Source: Herbaspirillum sp. 3R11 (GTDB taxonomy: Bacteria; Pseudomonadota; Gammaproteobacteria; Burkholderiales; Burkholderiaceae_D). From it: a stretch of DNA of 64,000 bases. Position 1 is the stretch's first letter; every line of letters starts with the position of its first letter. The translations under genes were made by a program, and so were the position numbers. Below are positions 20,872-31,319 of the stretch, piece after piece. The notes under the pieces are model-generated. The model worked only from the letters and a program-made list of their open reading frames with translations, ran no database searches and was not told the origin of the DNA. The stretch spans positions 186,001 to 250,000 of the forward strand of contig NZ_SPNJ01000006.1 of NCBI RefSeq assembly GCF_004563925.1, read 5' to 3'.

Positions 20872-21921
20872 ATGAACGGGCAGGGCGGCCGCGTCCGCAC
20901 ATTTTTCTTTATCGCGCTGTGTGTCTTGCTCAGCGTGCTGACCACATTGGCCGGCGTGTGGGCCGGCTTCGCCCTGTGGTACCAGTTGCAGGCGCCGGCG
21001 CAGATCCGCACGGTGGCGGTTGTGGTGCTGGCGTTTGCCGTGCTGGCTGCGCTCAACGGCTTGTGGCGACGCCGCTGGCGGCCGCTGCTCGGGTTTGCCG
21101 TGCTGTTCGCGGGCATGCTGGGCTGGTGGAGCACCCTCAAGCCCTCGCATGACCGCGTCTGGGCCGATGATGTCGCGCGCCTTTTGCATATCGACATCGA
21201 CGGCAACCACGCGCGCCTGACCAACGTGCGCAACTTCGACTGGCGCAGCGAGACCGATTACACCGTGCGCTGGGAAACCCGCGATTACGATCTCGATCAC
21301 CTGGTCACGGCCGACCTGGTGCTGTCGTACTGGATGGGACCGGCGATTGCGCACATGCTGGTGTCATTCGGTTTCGACGACGGCCGCTATCTGACGTTTT
21401 CGGTGGAGATCCGCAAGGAAAAGGGCGAGAGTTTTTCGGCGCTGGGCGGTTTCTTCCGCAAGTTCGAAACCGTGCTGGTGGCCAGCGACGAGCGTGACAT
21501 CGTGCGCGTGCGCAGCAATGTGCGCGGGGAAGACGTGTATTTCTATCGCTTGCAGGTGGAACCGGCCACCTTGCGCAAGCTGTTCGTCGGCTATGCCGGC
21601 GAAGCCGCCAAACTCGAACGCGAACCGGCCTTCTACAACACCCTGACCAGCAATTGCACGACCATCGTGTTCGATCTGGCGCGCGCGATCAATCCGCAAT
21701 TGCCGTTCGACTATCGCCTGCTGGCTTCGGGTTATCTGGCGGAATACGCCCATGACGTCGGCGGCCTGACACCGGGATTCGACTACGCCACGCTGCAGGC
21801 GCGCGGCCGCATTACCGAACGTGCGCTGGCGGCGGGGAACGATGCGCGGTTTTCGGAATTGATTCGCGTCGGCATTCCGGGCATTCCCGGCATTCCTGAT
21901 ACTGCGCCGGCAGCAAAATAA
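20872..21921 (+). CDS. DUF4105 (Lnb N-terminal-like) membrane protein
   Basis: A 349-residue inner-membrane protein. Three N-terminal helices (residues 9-30, 42-57, 64-82 roughly) are followed by a large soluble domain with the DUF4105 signature YNTLTSNCTTIVFDLAR. Its NC is thought to be a papain-like catalytic cysteine in this family. An alternative GTG start at 20863 would overlap the previous stop as GTGA, supporting co-translation with the secreted cysteine-rich protein. The tail ends in GIPGIPGIP, from a 9-bp repeat. The family lies near NlpC/P60-like hydrolases, and the substrate is unknown. Confidence 0.85.
   Translation: MNGQGGRVRTFFFIALCVLLSVLTTLAGVWAGFALWYQLQAPAQIRTVAVVVLAFAVLAALNGLWRRRWRPLLGFAVLFAGMLGWWSTLKPSHDRVWADDVARLLHIDIDGNHARLTNVRNFDWRSETDYTVRWETRDYDLDHLVTADLVLSYWMGPAIAHMLVSFGFDDGRYLTFSVEIRKEKGESFSALGGFFRKFETVLVASDERDIVRVRSNVRGEDVYFYRLQVEPATLRKLFVGYAGEAAKLEREPAFYNTLTSNCTTIVFDLARAINPQLPFDYRLLASGYLAEYAHDVGGLTPGFDYATLQARGRITERALAAGNDARFSELIRVGIPGIPGIPDTAPAAK
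21871..21897. repeat. 9-bp in-frame tandem repeat
   Basis: Three copies of a 9-bp unit (ggcattccg) encode GIPGIPGIP at the C-terminus of the DUF4105 protein. Confidence 0.8.
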
Positions 21922-22896
21922 TCAGCGTGCCGGCCAGCGCGCCGCGCTACCCACTGCCGCCGGCATGGCCTCGCGCATGGTGTCGACGAAGTAGCGCAGC
22001 CGCGCCGGATAAAAGCGCGCATACGGATAGATGATCGACACCGGCAGCGGTGCGGCTTCCCACTCGGGCAACAGCGGCACCAGCCGGCCGTGCTGCATGT
22101 GGTCCTCCAGCAGCCAGGCCGAACCGAGGATCAGGCCGACGCCTTCCACCGCCGCGTTGGTCAGCGCGTACAGACTGTCGGAACTGAGGCGCGGCTGGAA
22201 CGCCACCTCGGCGACTTCGCCGGTGACGGTATTTTTCAGCGTGACGTCGCGCCGGTAAAACTGCGGGATCGCCAGCCACGGCATCGCCGCCAGGTCACGC
22301 GGATGGGCCGGCGCCGGATACTGCGCCAGCAAGGCCGGTGCGATCGCCATCATGCGCGGCACCTCGGCCAATCTGATCGCCACCACCGAAGGATCGCTGA
22401 CTTCGCCGACCTGGATCGCGCAGTCGATGCCGTGCGCGATGAAATCGGCGATGCGGTCGTACAGTAGCCATTCCACCGTGATACCGGGGTGGCGCCGCAT
22501 GAATTCGGCCAGCGGCGCGATCAACTGCCGTTGCCCGAAGGCGTTCGGCACGACCACGCGCAGCGAACCCTCGGCCTCGACGCCGGCACCACGCACATCG
22601 AACTGGAAGGATTCCCAGCCGGCCAGCAGGTCGAGCGCGCGCTCATAGCAACGCTCGCCGTCTTCGGTCAGCTTCATGGCGTGGGTGGAGCGTTGCAACA
22701 GCCGTACGCCCAGCGAGCGCTCCAGCAACTGCAGGCGGCGGCTGATGGTCGGTTGCGTGGTGCCGAGCTGGCTGGCAGCGGCCGACAGGCTGCCGGCCTG
22801 GACGATGCGCACGAAGGTCTGGATCAGCTCGATGCGGTCGGCGGCGCTGGAAGAGGGAGGAAGGGCGGCGGGAGCCGAAATGGTCGCTTTGCTCAT
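21922..22896 (-). CDS. LysR-family transcriptional regulator
   Basis: A 324-residue LysR regulator. The helix-turn-helix is SLSAAASQLGTTQPTISRRL at about residues 35-55, preceded by an unusual Ala/Ser/Pro-rich N-terminal extension, then an effector domain. The ATG at 22894-22896 is chosen because an upstream extension has no family likeness. The gene is divergent from an MFS transporter with only 98 bp between starts, a classic regulator/target pair. Its stop abuts the stop of the DUF4105 gene directly (convergent, no gap). Confidence 0.9.
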   Translation of the reverse strand: MSKATISAPAALPPSSSAADRIELIQTFVRIVQAGSLSAAASQLGTTQPTISRRLQLLERSLGVRLLQRSTHAMKLTEDGERCYERALDLLAGWESFQFDVRGAGVEAEGSLRVVVPNAFGQRQLIAPLAEFMRRHPGITVEWLLYDRIADFIAHGIDCAIQVGEVSDPSVVAIRLAEVPRMMAIAPALLAQYPAPAHPRDLAAMPWLAIPQFYRRDVTLKNTVTGEVAEVAFQPRLSSDSLYALTNAAVEGVGLILGSAWLLEDHMQHGRLVPLLPEWEAAPLPVSIIYPYARFYPARLRYFVDTMREAMPAAVGSAARWPAR

Positions 22897-22916
22897 ACGT
22901 GCAGCGTATAACAATT

Positions 22917-22940
22917 CTGCGTGGCGTGCCACTACCGCAG
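22917..22940. promoter_or_regulatory. Nested inverted repeats between LysR and MFS starts
   Basis: CTGCG...CGCAG (22917-22921 and 22936-22940) encloses GTGGC-GT-GCCAC (22921-22932). It sits in the 98-bp divergent promoter and is the natural candidate for the LysR binding site. Confidence 0.5.
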
Positions 22941-22994
22941 CGCAGCAACGGCGCGCAAACTCCACCCCGTCAAACATTAAAAGGGGTAGCCATC

Positions 22995-24239
22995 ATGTCT
23001 TCCATTCAGAATACGCATACAAGTCACGGCGCGGCTGTAACACCTGCAGTTCCACCGGCCAATCAATTGCCGGCCTCGCTGATGCTGCTGCTGTCGTCCG
23101 GCGCCGGCCTGGCGGTGGCCTCGCTGTATTACTCGCAGCCGATGCTGGGCATCCTCGGCGCCGACATCGGCGCCTCCGACCGCGCCATCGGCATGGTGCC
23201 GATGCTGACCCAGCTCGGGTACGCGCTCGGCATCCTGCTGCTGGCGCCGCTGGGCGACCGCTACGATCGCCGCCGCATCATCCTGATCAAGGCCGCCGTG
23301 CTGACCGGCGCCTTGCTGCTGGCAGGCGCCTCGTCGGGCATCGCGGTGCTGCTGGTCGCCAGTCTGGCAATCGGCTTATCGGCGACGCTGGCGCAGGACA
23401 TCGTCCCGGCCGCCGCCACGCTGGCTTCCGAGCAGAACCGCGGCAAGGTGGTCGGCACCGTGATGACGGGTTTGCTGCTGGGCATCTTGCTGTCACGCGT
23501 GCTGAGCGGCTTTGTCGCCGAGCATTTCGGCTGGCGCAGCATGTTCGTGGCCGCCTCGGTCAGCATCGCCCTGATCGGCGTCGCCGCATGGCGCGGCCTG
23601 CCGCGCTTCAAGGCAACCACGCATCTGTCCTACGGTGCCTTGCTGGGTTCGCTGGGCAAGCTGGTGCAAAAGCATCCGGCGCTGCGCCGCGCTGCATTGG
23701 CCCAGGGTTTGCTGTCGGTCGGTTTCAGCGCGTTCTGGTCGACGCTGGCAGTGATGCTGCATGCCGCGCCATTCCATCTGGGCAGCGCCGCCGCCGGCGC
23801 CTTCGGCCTGGCAGGGGCGGCCGGTGCGCTGGCCGCGCCGCTGGCTGGCCGCATCTCGGACAAGAAAGGTCCGGAGCTGGTGACCCGCCTTGGCATCGGC
23901 CTGGCGATCCTGTCCTTCGTGGCGATGGCGTTCGGACCGGCCTTCTCGACCAGCGGTCAGCTGTGGTTGCTGGCGTTGGCGGCGATCGGCTTTGACCTTG
24001 GCGTGCAGGCCACACTGGTGGCGCACCAGACCATCGTCTACAGCATCGAACCGGGCGCCCGCAGCCGTCTCAATGCCGTGTTGTTCGTCGGCATGTTCGT
24101 CGGCATGGCCGCCGGTGCGGCGCTGGGCAGCCTGCTGCTGGCGCAATGGGGCTGGATCGGCGTGGTCGGTCTGGCAACGGTGGCATCGCTGGGCGCCTTG
24201 CTGGTGCGCTTGCTGCCGGGCAAGAATCGCGATCGTTGA
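22995..24239 (+). CDS. MFS transporter
   Basis: A 414-residue 12-helix permease of the major facilitator superfamily. SLYYSQPMLGILGADIG in helix 1 and the loop motif GDRYDRRRIILIKA between helices 2 and 3 are clear. The start at 22995 follows aaggggt. The next gene in the same direction is ribA after a strong hairpin, so it is probably monocistronic. Divergence from the LysR gene suggests inducible efflux of a small molecule, of unknown identity. Confidence 0.92.
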   Translation: MSSIQNTHTSHGAAVTPAVPPANQLPASLMLLLSSGAGLAVASLYYSQPMLGILGADIGASDRAIGMVPMLTQLGYALGILLLAPLGDRYDRRRIILIKAAVLTGALLLAGASSGIAVLLVASLAIGLSATLAQDIVPAAATLASEQNRGKVVGTVMTGLLLGILLSRVLSGFVAEHFGWRSMFVAASVSIALIGVAAWRGLPRFKATTHLSYGALLGSLGKLVQKHPALRRAALAQGLLSVGFSAFWSTLAVMLHAAPFHLGSAAAGAFGLAGAAGALAAPLAGRISDKKGPELVTRLGIGLAILSFVAMAFGPAFSTSGQLWLLALAAIGFDLGVQATLVAHQTIVYSIEPGARSRLNAVLFVGMFVGMAAGAALGSLLLAQWGWIGVVGLATVASLGALLVRLLPGKNRDR

Positions 24240-24261
24240 GCGATTCGATACAGTGGTGAAG

Positions 24262-24287
24262 CAAGCGCGGCCTTCGGGCCGCGCTTG
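24262..24287 (+). terminator. Hairpin with TTCG tetraloop after MFS gene
   Basis: An 11-bp perfect stem CAAGCGCGGCC/GGCCGCGCTTG closed by TTCG begins 23 bases after the stop, followed by tgttt. It is a likely intrinsic terminator despite the short T-run. Confidence 0.75.
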
Positions 24288-24413
24288 TGTTTACAACAAA
24301 AAACGCCCGTCCGGGCTTGAAGAACCGCGGGCCCAGCCTGAAATAATCGGAGCCCCGTTGTAAGATAGGCGGTTGCGCCAAGTTACGGCGCCAGGCAATT
24401 ACATAGGTTCATC

Positions 24414-25061
24414 ATGTCGTCACCAGAAAACATCGAAACAGACGTCGTCATTCCGGAAGAAAACCTGGAATTCGTCAGCTCCTGCGCATTACCGATGCCG
24501 TGGGCCACTTTCCAACTGCACGCCTTCGTCGATCACGTTTCCGGCAAGGAACACCTGGCCCTGGTGCTGGGCGACGTCGGCAACGGCGAGCCGGTGCTGG
24601 CGCGTGTGCATTCCGAATGCCTGACCGGCGACGCCTTGTTCAGCCAACGCTGCGATTGCGGCGCGCAACTCGAAGCCGCCCTGCGCCGCATCGCCAGGGA
24701 AAAACGCGGCGTGGTGTTTTACCTGCGCCAGGAAGGCCGCGGTATCGGCCTGCTCAACAAGGTGCGCGCCTACCATCTGCAGGACGGCGGCGCCGACACG
24801 GTCGAGGCCAACCTGCAACTGGGCTTCCCGGCCGACATGCGGCGCTACACCATGGTGGTGCCGATGGCCGAACATCTCGGCGTCAAAGGCCTGCGCCTGA
24901 TGACCAACAATCCGCGCAAGGTCAACGCCCTGGTGGAAAACGGCATCGAAGTGCTGGAGCGCGTGCCGCTGGTGGAAAACCGCAATCCGTTCAACATCCG
25001 CTACCTGCGCACCAAGGCCACCAAGCTCGGCCATCTGCTGCCGTCGCACGATAATGATTGA
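24414..25061 (+). CDS. ribA: GTP cyclohydrolase II
   Basis: A 215-residue enzyme that opens GTP to 2,5-diamino-6-ribosylamino-4-pyrimidinone 5'-phosphate, formate and pyrophosphate, the first step of riboflavin synthesis. The zinc ligands Cys69, Cys80 and Cys82 are in [18 protein letters not shown]. The GTP-binding and catalytic stretch [20 protein letters not shown] and the [10 protein letters not shown] motif are intact. It is the stand-alone form, without a RibB domain. It is followed after 12 bp by a COG0523 metal-GTPase gene, so the two are co-transcribed. This is unusual for ribA. Confidence 0.96.
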   Translation: MSSPENIETDVVIPEENLEFVSSCALPMPWATFQLHAFVDHVSGKEHLALVLGDVGNGEPVLARVHSECLTGDALFSQRCDCGAQLEAALRRIAREKRGVVFYLRQEGRGIGLLNKVRAYHLQDGGADTVEANLQLGFPADMRRYTMVVPMAEHLGVKGLRLMTNNPRKVNALVENGIEVLERVPLVENRNPFNIRYLRTKATKLGHLLPSHDND

Positions 25062-25073
25062 AGCGGGCCAGCC

Positions 25074-26258
<1,185 letters not shown>

Positions 26259-26314
26259 AAATGCCGCAGTTGCAGCATCGCGCCTGTCAGTAAACTTTCC
26301 TGCAGGACACAACG

Positions 26315-26340
26315 ACGCGCCGCATTTTGTGGCGCGTTTT
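26315..26340 (+). terminator. Intrinsic terminator of ribA-COG0523 operon
   Basis: Stem ACGCGCC/GGCGCGT with a 9-base loop is followed by TTT, 56 bp after the stop. The spacer beyond it (to 26516) is AT-rich near 26455-26490 and probably holds the promoter of the next gene. Confidence 0.7.
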
Positions 26341-26516
26341 GCATTGCGGCGCGCCCTGTTCTGGTGAGGTGCTGCGCCGGGCCACAGTTTTCTCTGTAGG
26401 ACAGCCCTGCGCAGTTTTAGTGAAGCCTGCCGGCGCTCGCGACCAGCAACACTTTCCCCCAATAAAGTTGGAAAAAAATTAATCAATAATGCGTCTGCGC
26501 GCAGGGTGGCGCGTTT

Positions 26517-29414
26517 ATGATGGCCTCATACCGGTCACGAAAATGTCACCCCCGCATGTACAAAGCGATCAAACGCGTAGGAGCCTCGATCTCGGTGTCG
26601 CTGACGCTGATCATCGGCTTTGGCGCGACCGCTTTGCTGTTCCTCGCGACGTGCAAGCTGGAAGATGACGCCTTCAATCTCGACTTCGAACGGCGCGCGC
26701 TGCTGCGCGTGACCACGCTGCAGCGCGGACTGGAAGAAGCGGTGCAGGTGCTGACCGTCATCAACCGCCTGTTCGCTACCGTCGACAATCCCACCCGCGA
26801 GCAATTCCAGACTTTCACCGCGCCGTTGATCGAGAAGTACTCGCACGTGCAGGCCTTCAGTTTCCAGCGCTTCGTCACACGCGGCGAACGCGCCGGTTTC
26901 GAGAACGCCATGCAGGCGCGCTATCCCGGGTTCGGCATCAGCGCGCTGGTGGAAGGCAAGACTGTGCCTTCGCCGATCCGCGAGCGCTACCTGGTGGTCG
27001 ACTATCTTGAACCGCTGCAAGGCAACCGTCCCGCGCTCGGCCTTGACATGTCGGCCAACGCCACCGTCATGCAGGCGCTGCAGCAAGCCATCGACAGCGG
27101 CAAGCCGGTGTCGACCGGCGCGTTTCGCCTGGCCCAGGCGTCCACCAATGAACGTGGCCTGCTGGTGCTGATGCCGGTGTACCGCGCCGGCATGCCGCTC
27201 GACACCCTGGCGCAGCGCCAGGCGGCGGTGATCGGCGACACCACGGCGGTGTTCCATGCACGCGTGTTGCTGCAACGGATCTTCAGCGCGGTCGGCCCGC
27301 TGCGGCGCGAAGACGTCGACGTCAGCGTGTTCATCGGCGAGCATGCCGATCCGGTCGACCTGGTCTATCGCAGCGACAGCAGCGCCGCCAAAACACTGCT
27401 GCCGTCGTGGCTCGGTTATCGCAAGCCGGTGCGCATCCGCCGTACCTTCAACATCGCCGGCCAGCCCTGGCATCTGGAAGCCAAGTCGGCGCCGATTCCG
27501 CTGACCGCCAATCATTCCAACTCGCTGCTGATCCTCGGCGCCGGCACCTTGCTCACGCTGCTGGCGGCGGCCTATCTGTACACGCTGTCGATGCGCTCGC
27601 GGCGCATCCAGCGCACCGTCGACGAACGCACTGCCGAGCTGCGCCTGACCAACGTGCTGCTCAAAGAAGACATCCAGGCGCGTCAGCAGGCCGAGCAAGC
27701 CCTGCAGCTGCGCCAGCGCGCCATCGAAGCGAGCGCCAACGCCATCATCATCATGCAGGCGACGGCGCCGGATTACCCGATCGAATACGTCAATCCGGCG
27801 TTCGAGCGCATCACCGGCTACAGCGCCGGCGAAGTGATCGGGCACAGCATCCGCATGCTGGAAAGCGACAACGCCGATGGACATGCCCACGGTTTCGAGG
27901 AAATCTGGAGCGCCATGCGCGAGCAGCGCGAAGGCAACGTCGTGCTGCGCAACCACAACAAGAGCGGCGCCGAGGTGTGGAACGATCTGTACATCGCGCC
28001 GGTGAAGAGCGAGCAGGGCACGGTCACGCATTTTGTCGCGGCGCTGTACGACATCACCTCGATGAAGCGCTATGAAGCGGAACTGGAATTCCAGGCCAAT
28101 CGTGACGTGCTGACCGGGCTGGTCAATCGCAACATGCTGCGCAAGGTGCTGGAAGAAGCGATGGCCTACGCCGAGCGCTACCAGCGTTCGCTATGGGTGG
28201 TGTTCGTCGACCTCGACCGCTTCAAGTTCGTCAACGACACACTCGGCCACAAGGCCGGCGACCTGCTGCTGAAAACCATCGCCGGCCGCCTGCGTGCCGC
28301 GGTGCGCGACACCGACACGATTGCACGGCTGGGCAGCGACGAGTTCGTCATCGTCATGTCCGAATACACCGGCATCGGCCTCGACACGCGCCACCTGCAT
28401 CGCATCCAGGAGGCCGTGGCGGCGCCGATGACGATCGAGGGCCATACCTTCTTCCCGACCTGCAGCATCGGCGTGGCGGCCTATCCCGATGACGGCCGCG
28501 AAGCCGAAGTGCTGGTCAAGCACGCCGACATCGCCATGTACCGCGCCAAGCAAAGCGGCCGCGACAACTATCAGTTCTACACGCCGGCCATGAACGCGCA
28601 GGCGCTGGAACGCTTGCGCATCGAAGGCGATCTGCGCATCGCGCTGGAGCGCAATGAATTCCTGTTGCATTACCAGCCCAAGATCAATCTGCGCAGCGGC
28701 CGCATCGTCGGCATGGAAGCGCTGATTCGCTGGAATCATCCGGAGCTGGGCATGGTGTCGCCGGCGCGCTTCATCAGCCTGGCCGAAGAGACCGGCCTGA
28801 TCCTGCCGATCGGTTCATGGGTGATCCGCACCGCGTGCGCACAGGCGCGCGCCTGGCAGGAAGCCGGGCTGGGAAATCTGCGCGTCTCGGTCAATTTGTC
28901 GGTGCGCCAGTTCGTGCAGAAAGACCTGGTCTCGTCGATCGCCAAGGTGCTGCAGGAGACCGGGCTGGCCGCCGACTTCCTCGAACTGGAGTTAACCGAA
29001 AGCCTGGTGATGACCGACGTCGAGCACGCCATCGGCATCCTGCGCGAACTCAAGGACCTCGGCGTGCATCTGTCGATCGACGACTTCGGCACCGGCTATT
29101 CAAGCCTGTCTTACCTGAAGAAATTCCCGATCGACGTGCTCAAGATCGACAAGTCCTTCGTGCGCGACATCACGCTCGACGCCGACGATGCGGCAATCAC
29201 GGTGTCCATCATTTCGCTGGCGCACAGCCTCAAGCTGCACGTGATCGCCGAAGGCGTGGAGACCGAGGAGCAGTTGTCCTACCTGCGCCAGCACGGCTGC
29301 GATGAAATGCAGGGTTATCTTTTCAGCCCGCCGGTGCCGGCCGAGCGTTTCGCCGAACTGCTGCAGGAAAAAAACGACACGCTCGTCACTACGCTGGAGT
29401 TCAGCGCGCGCTGA
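26517..29414 (+). CDS. CHASE-PAS-GGDEF-EAL sensory c-di-GMP enzyme
   Basis: A 965-residue inner-membrane protein. TM helix at about 21-45, periplasmic CHASE domain (RVTTLQRGLEEAVQVLTVIN, then YLVVDYLEPLQGNRPALGLD), second TM near 340-360, coiled segment, PAS (IEYVNPAFERITGYSAGEVI), GGDEF and EAL. The GGDEF signature is GSDEF with an RDTD inhibitory site five residues before it, so cyclase activity is possible but altered. EAL motifs EALIRW, ELELTES and [14 protein letters not shown] are intact. Start may instead be the ATG at 26556, and neither has a strong ribosome site. It has no close partner genes. The ligand is unknown. Confidence 0.92.
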   Translation: MMASYRSRKCHPRMYKAIKRVGASISVSLTLIIGFGATALLFLATCKLEDDAFNLDFERRALLRVTTLQRGLEEAVQVLTVINRLFATVDNPTREQFQTFTAPLIEKYSHVQAFSFQRFVTRGERAGFENAMQARYPGFGISALVEGKTVPSPIRERYLVVDYLEPLQGNRPALGLDMSANATVMQALQQAIDSGKPVSTGAFRLAQASTNERGLLVLMPVYRAGMPLDTLAQRQAAVIGDTTAVFHARVLLQRIFSAVGPLRREDVDVSVFIGEHADPVDLVYRSDSSAAKTLLPSWLGYRKPVRIRRTFNIAGQPWHLEAKSAPIPLTANHSNSLLILGAGTLLTLLAAAYLYTLSMRSRRIQRTVDERTAELRLTNVLLKEDIQARQQAEQALQLRQRAIEASANAIIIMQATAPDYPIEYVNPAFERITGYSAGEVIGHSIRMLESDNADGHAHGFEEIWSAMREQREGNVVLRNHNKSGAEVWNDLYIAPVKSEQGTVTHFVAALYDITSMKRYEAELEFQANRDVLTGLVNRNMLRKVLEEAMAYAERYQRSLWVVFVDLDRFKFVNDTLGHKAGDLLLKTIAGRLRAAVRDTDTIARLGSDEFVIVMSEYTGIGLDTRHLHRIQEAVAAPMTIEGHTFFPTCSIGVAAYPDDGREAEVLVKHADIAMYRAKQSGRDNYQFYTPAMNAQALERLRIEGDLRIALERNEFLLHYQPKINLRSGRIVGMEALIRWNHPELGMVSPARFISLAEETGLILPIGSWVIRTACAQARAWQEAGLGNLRVSVNLSVRQFVQKDLVSSIAKVLQETGLAADFLELELTESLVMTDVEHAIGILRELKDLGVHLSIDDFGTGYSSLSYLKKFPIDVLKIDKSFVRDITLDADDAAITVSIISLAHSLKLHVIAEGVETEEQLSYLRQHGCDEMQGYLFSPPVPAERFAELLQEKNDTLVTTLEFSAR

Positions 29415-29439
29415 GTCCGGCCATCCGCTTTTTCCTCGC

Positions 29440-30249
29440 CTAGATCTCGACCACCAGTCGCGGATTGAAGGCGGGATTCTCCCACTCAATATCTTCCAGC
29501 GTTGCCGCCTGCTTCAGGTTGAGCGCATAGCCGCGTGGATTGGTCACGACGCGGCAGCCCGCCACCGTGTAATCGAAACTGTCATGCACATGGCCGTGCA
29601 CCCACAGGTCCGCCTGCGCCAGCAAGGGCGTGAGGTCGCTGATGAAGCCGGGGTTCAGCGGCGAGCCGGCGAAGCGTTCATGGATGGATTGCGGATGCGG
29701 ACCGTGGTGCGTGATCACCACGGTCTTGCCGTCGAAGGGCTGCGCCAGTTGCTGCTCCAGCCAGGCGCGCGAAGCTCGATGCAATTGCAGCGCATCCTGC
29801 GGCGTGAACAGTGCGCCGCCCGGCATGGTGATCACGCGATGGTCGAACAGGATGTTGCCGGCCTGTTCCATCGCCGCGTCCAGCGTCAGCGATGGCGTTC
29901 CTTCTTGTTGCAGCGCGTAGTCGGTCCACAGGCAGCAGCCGAGGAAGCGTACGCCGCTTTCGATCACAATCGAATTCTCCAGATGCCGCACGCGCTCGCC
30001 CGAGGCCTGGGCGCTGCGGCCGATGTCATCGACCACTTGCGGATACTGTGCGTCATAGGCCTCGTGGTTGCCATGCACGTACAGCACCGGCACCGGCCAG
30101 TCGGCAAAGGCGGCGATCGCTGCGTCACCGTTGTGGATGTCGCCGGCGATAATGAGCAGGTCGGCATCGGTCGGCTCGATCGCGCGGTAGCCGGGGAAGG
30201 ACCGCGTCATGCGTTCAAGATGCAGGTCGGAGGCGATCTGGATTTTCAT
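29440..30249 (-). CDS. Metallophosphoesterase
   Basis: A 269-residue calcineurin-like phosphoesterase. All five metal-binding motifs are seen: SDLHLE, AGDIHNGD, HGNHEAYD, ITHHGPHP and HGHVHDSF. It is cytoplasmic by absence of a signal peptide. It lies 13 bp after the AEC transporter gene in the same direction and is probably co-transcribed. Phosphoesterases with this layout can act on cyclic nucleotides or other phosphodiesters, and the substrate is not evident here. Confidence 0.92.
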   Translation of the reverse strand: MKIQIASDLHLERMTRSFPGYRAIEPTDADLLIIAGDIHNGDAAIAAFADWPVPVLYVHGNHEAYDAQYPQVVDDIGRSAQASGERVRHLENSIVIESGVRFLGCCLWTDYALQQEGTPSLTLDAAMEQAGNILFDHRVITMPGGALFTPQDALQLHRASRAWLEQQLAQPFDGKTVVITHHGPHPQSIHERFAGSPLNPGFISDLTPLLAQADLWVHGHVHDSFDYTVAGCRVVTNPRGYALNLKQAATLEDIEWENPAFNPRLVVEI

Positions 30250-30262
30250 GCGGATGGTTTCC

Positions 30263-31195
30263 TTAGTGCGCGATCCACGCCAGGATCAGCGAGATCGTGA
30301 CCAGCGACGTCGTGGTGGAAATCAGGATGGCGCGCGACATCAATGCCGCTTCGCGCCGATACAGTTCAGCCAGCATGAACGGGCCGGTGCCGATCGGCAT
30401 GGCCGACAACAGCAGTGCGGTGTCGGCCCACATCTTCGGCAGCGGCAGGATCCAGTAGGCGAACAGCGCCGTGATGGCCGGATGCAGCAGCAACTTGAAG
30501 CCGACCAGCAGGCCCACCGAACCGCTCTGTTTGTTTTCGATCGGCTGCGCCAGGAACAGGCCCAGCGAGACCAGCGCGCAGGGACTGGCGGCGGCGCCGA
30601 GCAGCTTGAACAATTGCTGTACGCCGGTCGGCAACACATAACCGCTGGCGGCCACCAGGCTGCCGAGGATCGGTGCGATCAGGATGGGATTGCGGATCAG
30701 CGAGTTGCCGGTCTTCAGCAGGCTGCGGCCGATGTGCTTTTCCGCGTGCAGGCAGATTTCCAGCAACACGATGGCGATGGCGAACAGCAGGCAGGCGGTC
30801 ATCACCATGGCGATCACGGCCGGCGGCATGCCGTCGCGGCCGAAGGCCAGCAGGCACAGCGGGATGCCGATGAAGCCGACGTTGGCGTACGAGGTGCCGA
30901 GGCTGTCGATGATGATGTCGCCGGCCGCCGCGCCCTGGCGATACTTGATCCATGCCGTCAGCAGGAACACCACCGCGATGCCGATGGCGAACACCGCGAT
31001 AAAGCGCAGATTGCTGAAGTCGGCCGGGGTGAGTCGCGCAATCGAATCGAACAGCAGCGCCGGCAAGCCCAGGTAGATGACGAAACGGTTCAGCTCGCTG
31101 GCGGCGTTGACGCTGAGGATATTGCGCTTGCGGCACAGGAAGCCGAGGAAGATCAGCGCAAAGATCGGGAAGACGACATTGAAGATGGCGAGCAT
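30263..31195 (-). CDS. AEC-family transporter (auxin efflux carrier-like)
   Basis: A 310-residue membrane protein with about ten helices in two halves. The start is MLAIFNVVFPIFALIFLGFL and the middle carries the cytoplasmic loop KTGNSLIRNPILIAPILGSL, both typical of AEC permeases. Bacterial members export or take up dicarboxylates or other organic acids. The ATG at 31193-31195 was chosen over a longer frame because it begins at the first helix. Linked to the metallophosphoesterase gene downstream. Confidence 0.88.
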   Translation of the reverse strand: MLAIFNVVFPIFALIFLGFLCRKRNILSVNAASELNRFVIYLGLPALLFDSIARLTPADFSNLRFIAVFAIGIAVVFLLTAWIKYRQGAAAGDIIIDSLGTSYANVGFIGIPLCLLAFGRDGMPPAVIAMVMTACLLFAIAIVLLEICLHAEKHIGRSLLKTGNSLIRNPILIAPILGSLVAASGYVLPTGVQQLFKLLGAAASPCALVSLGLFLAQPIENKQSGSVGLLVGFKLLLHPAITALFAYWILPLPKMWADTALLLSAMPIGTGPFMLAELYRREAALMSRAILISTTTSLVTISLILAWIAH

Positions 31196-31319
31196 GAAGT
31201 GAACGCAGGGCGGCTGGCTGCATGGATGACGGGTGCGGACGATTTTAAAGGGTTTTGCCGCCCCCGGTTTTTCCACGGCCGCGCAAGCGTTGCATGCGCT
31301 GCGTTCTACATGTCTGTTT

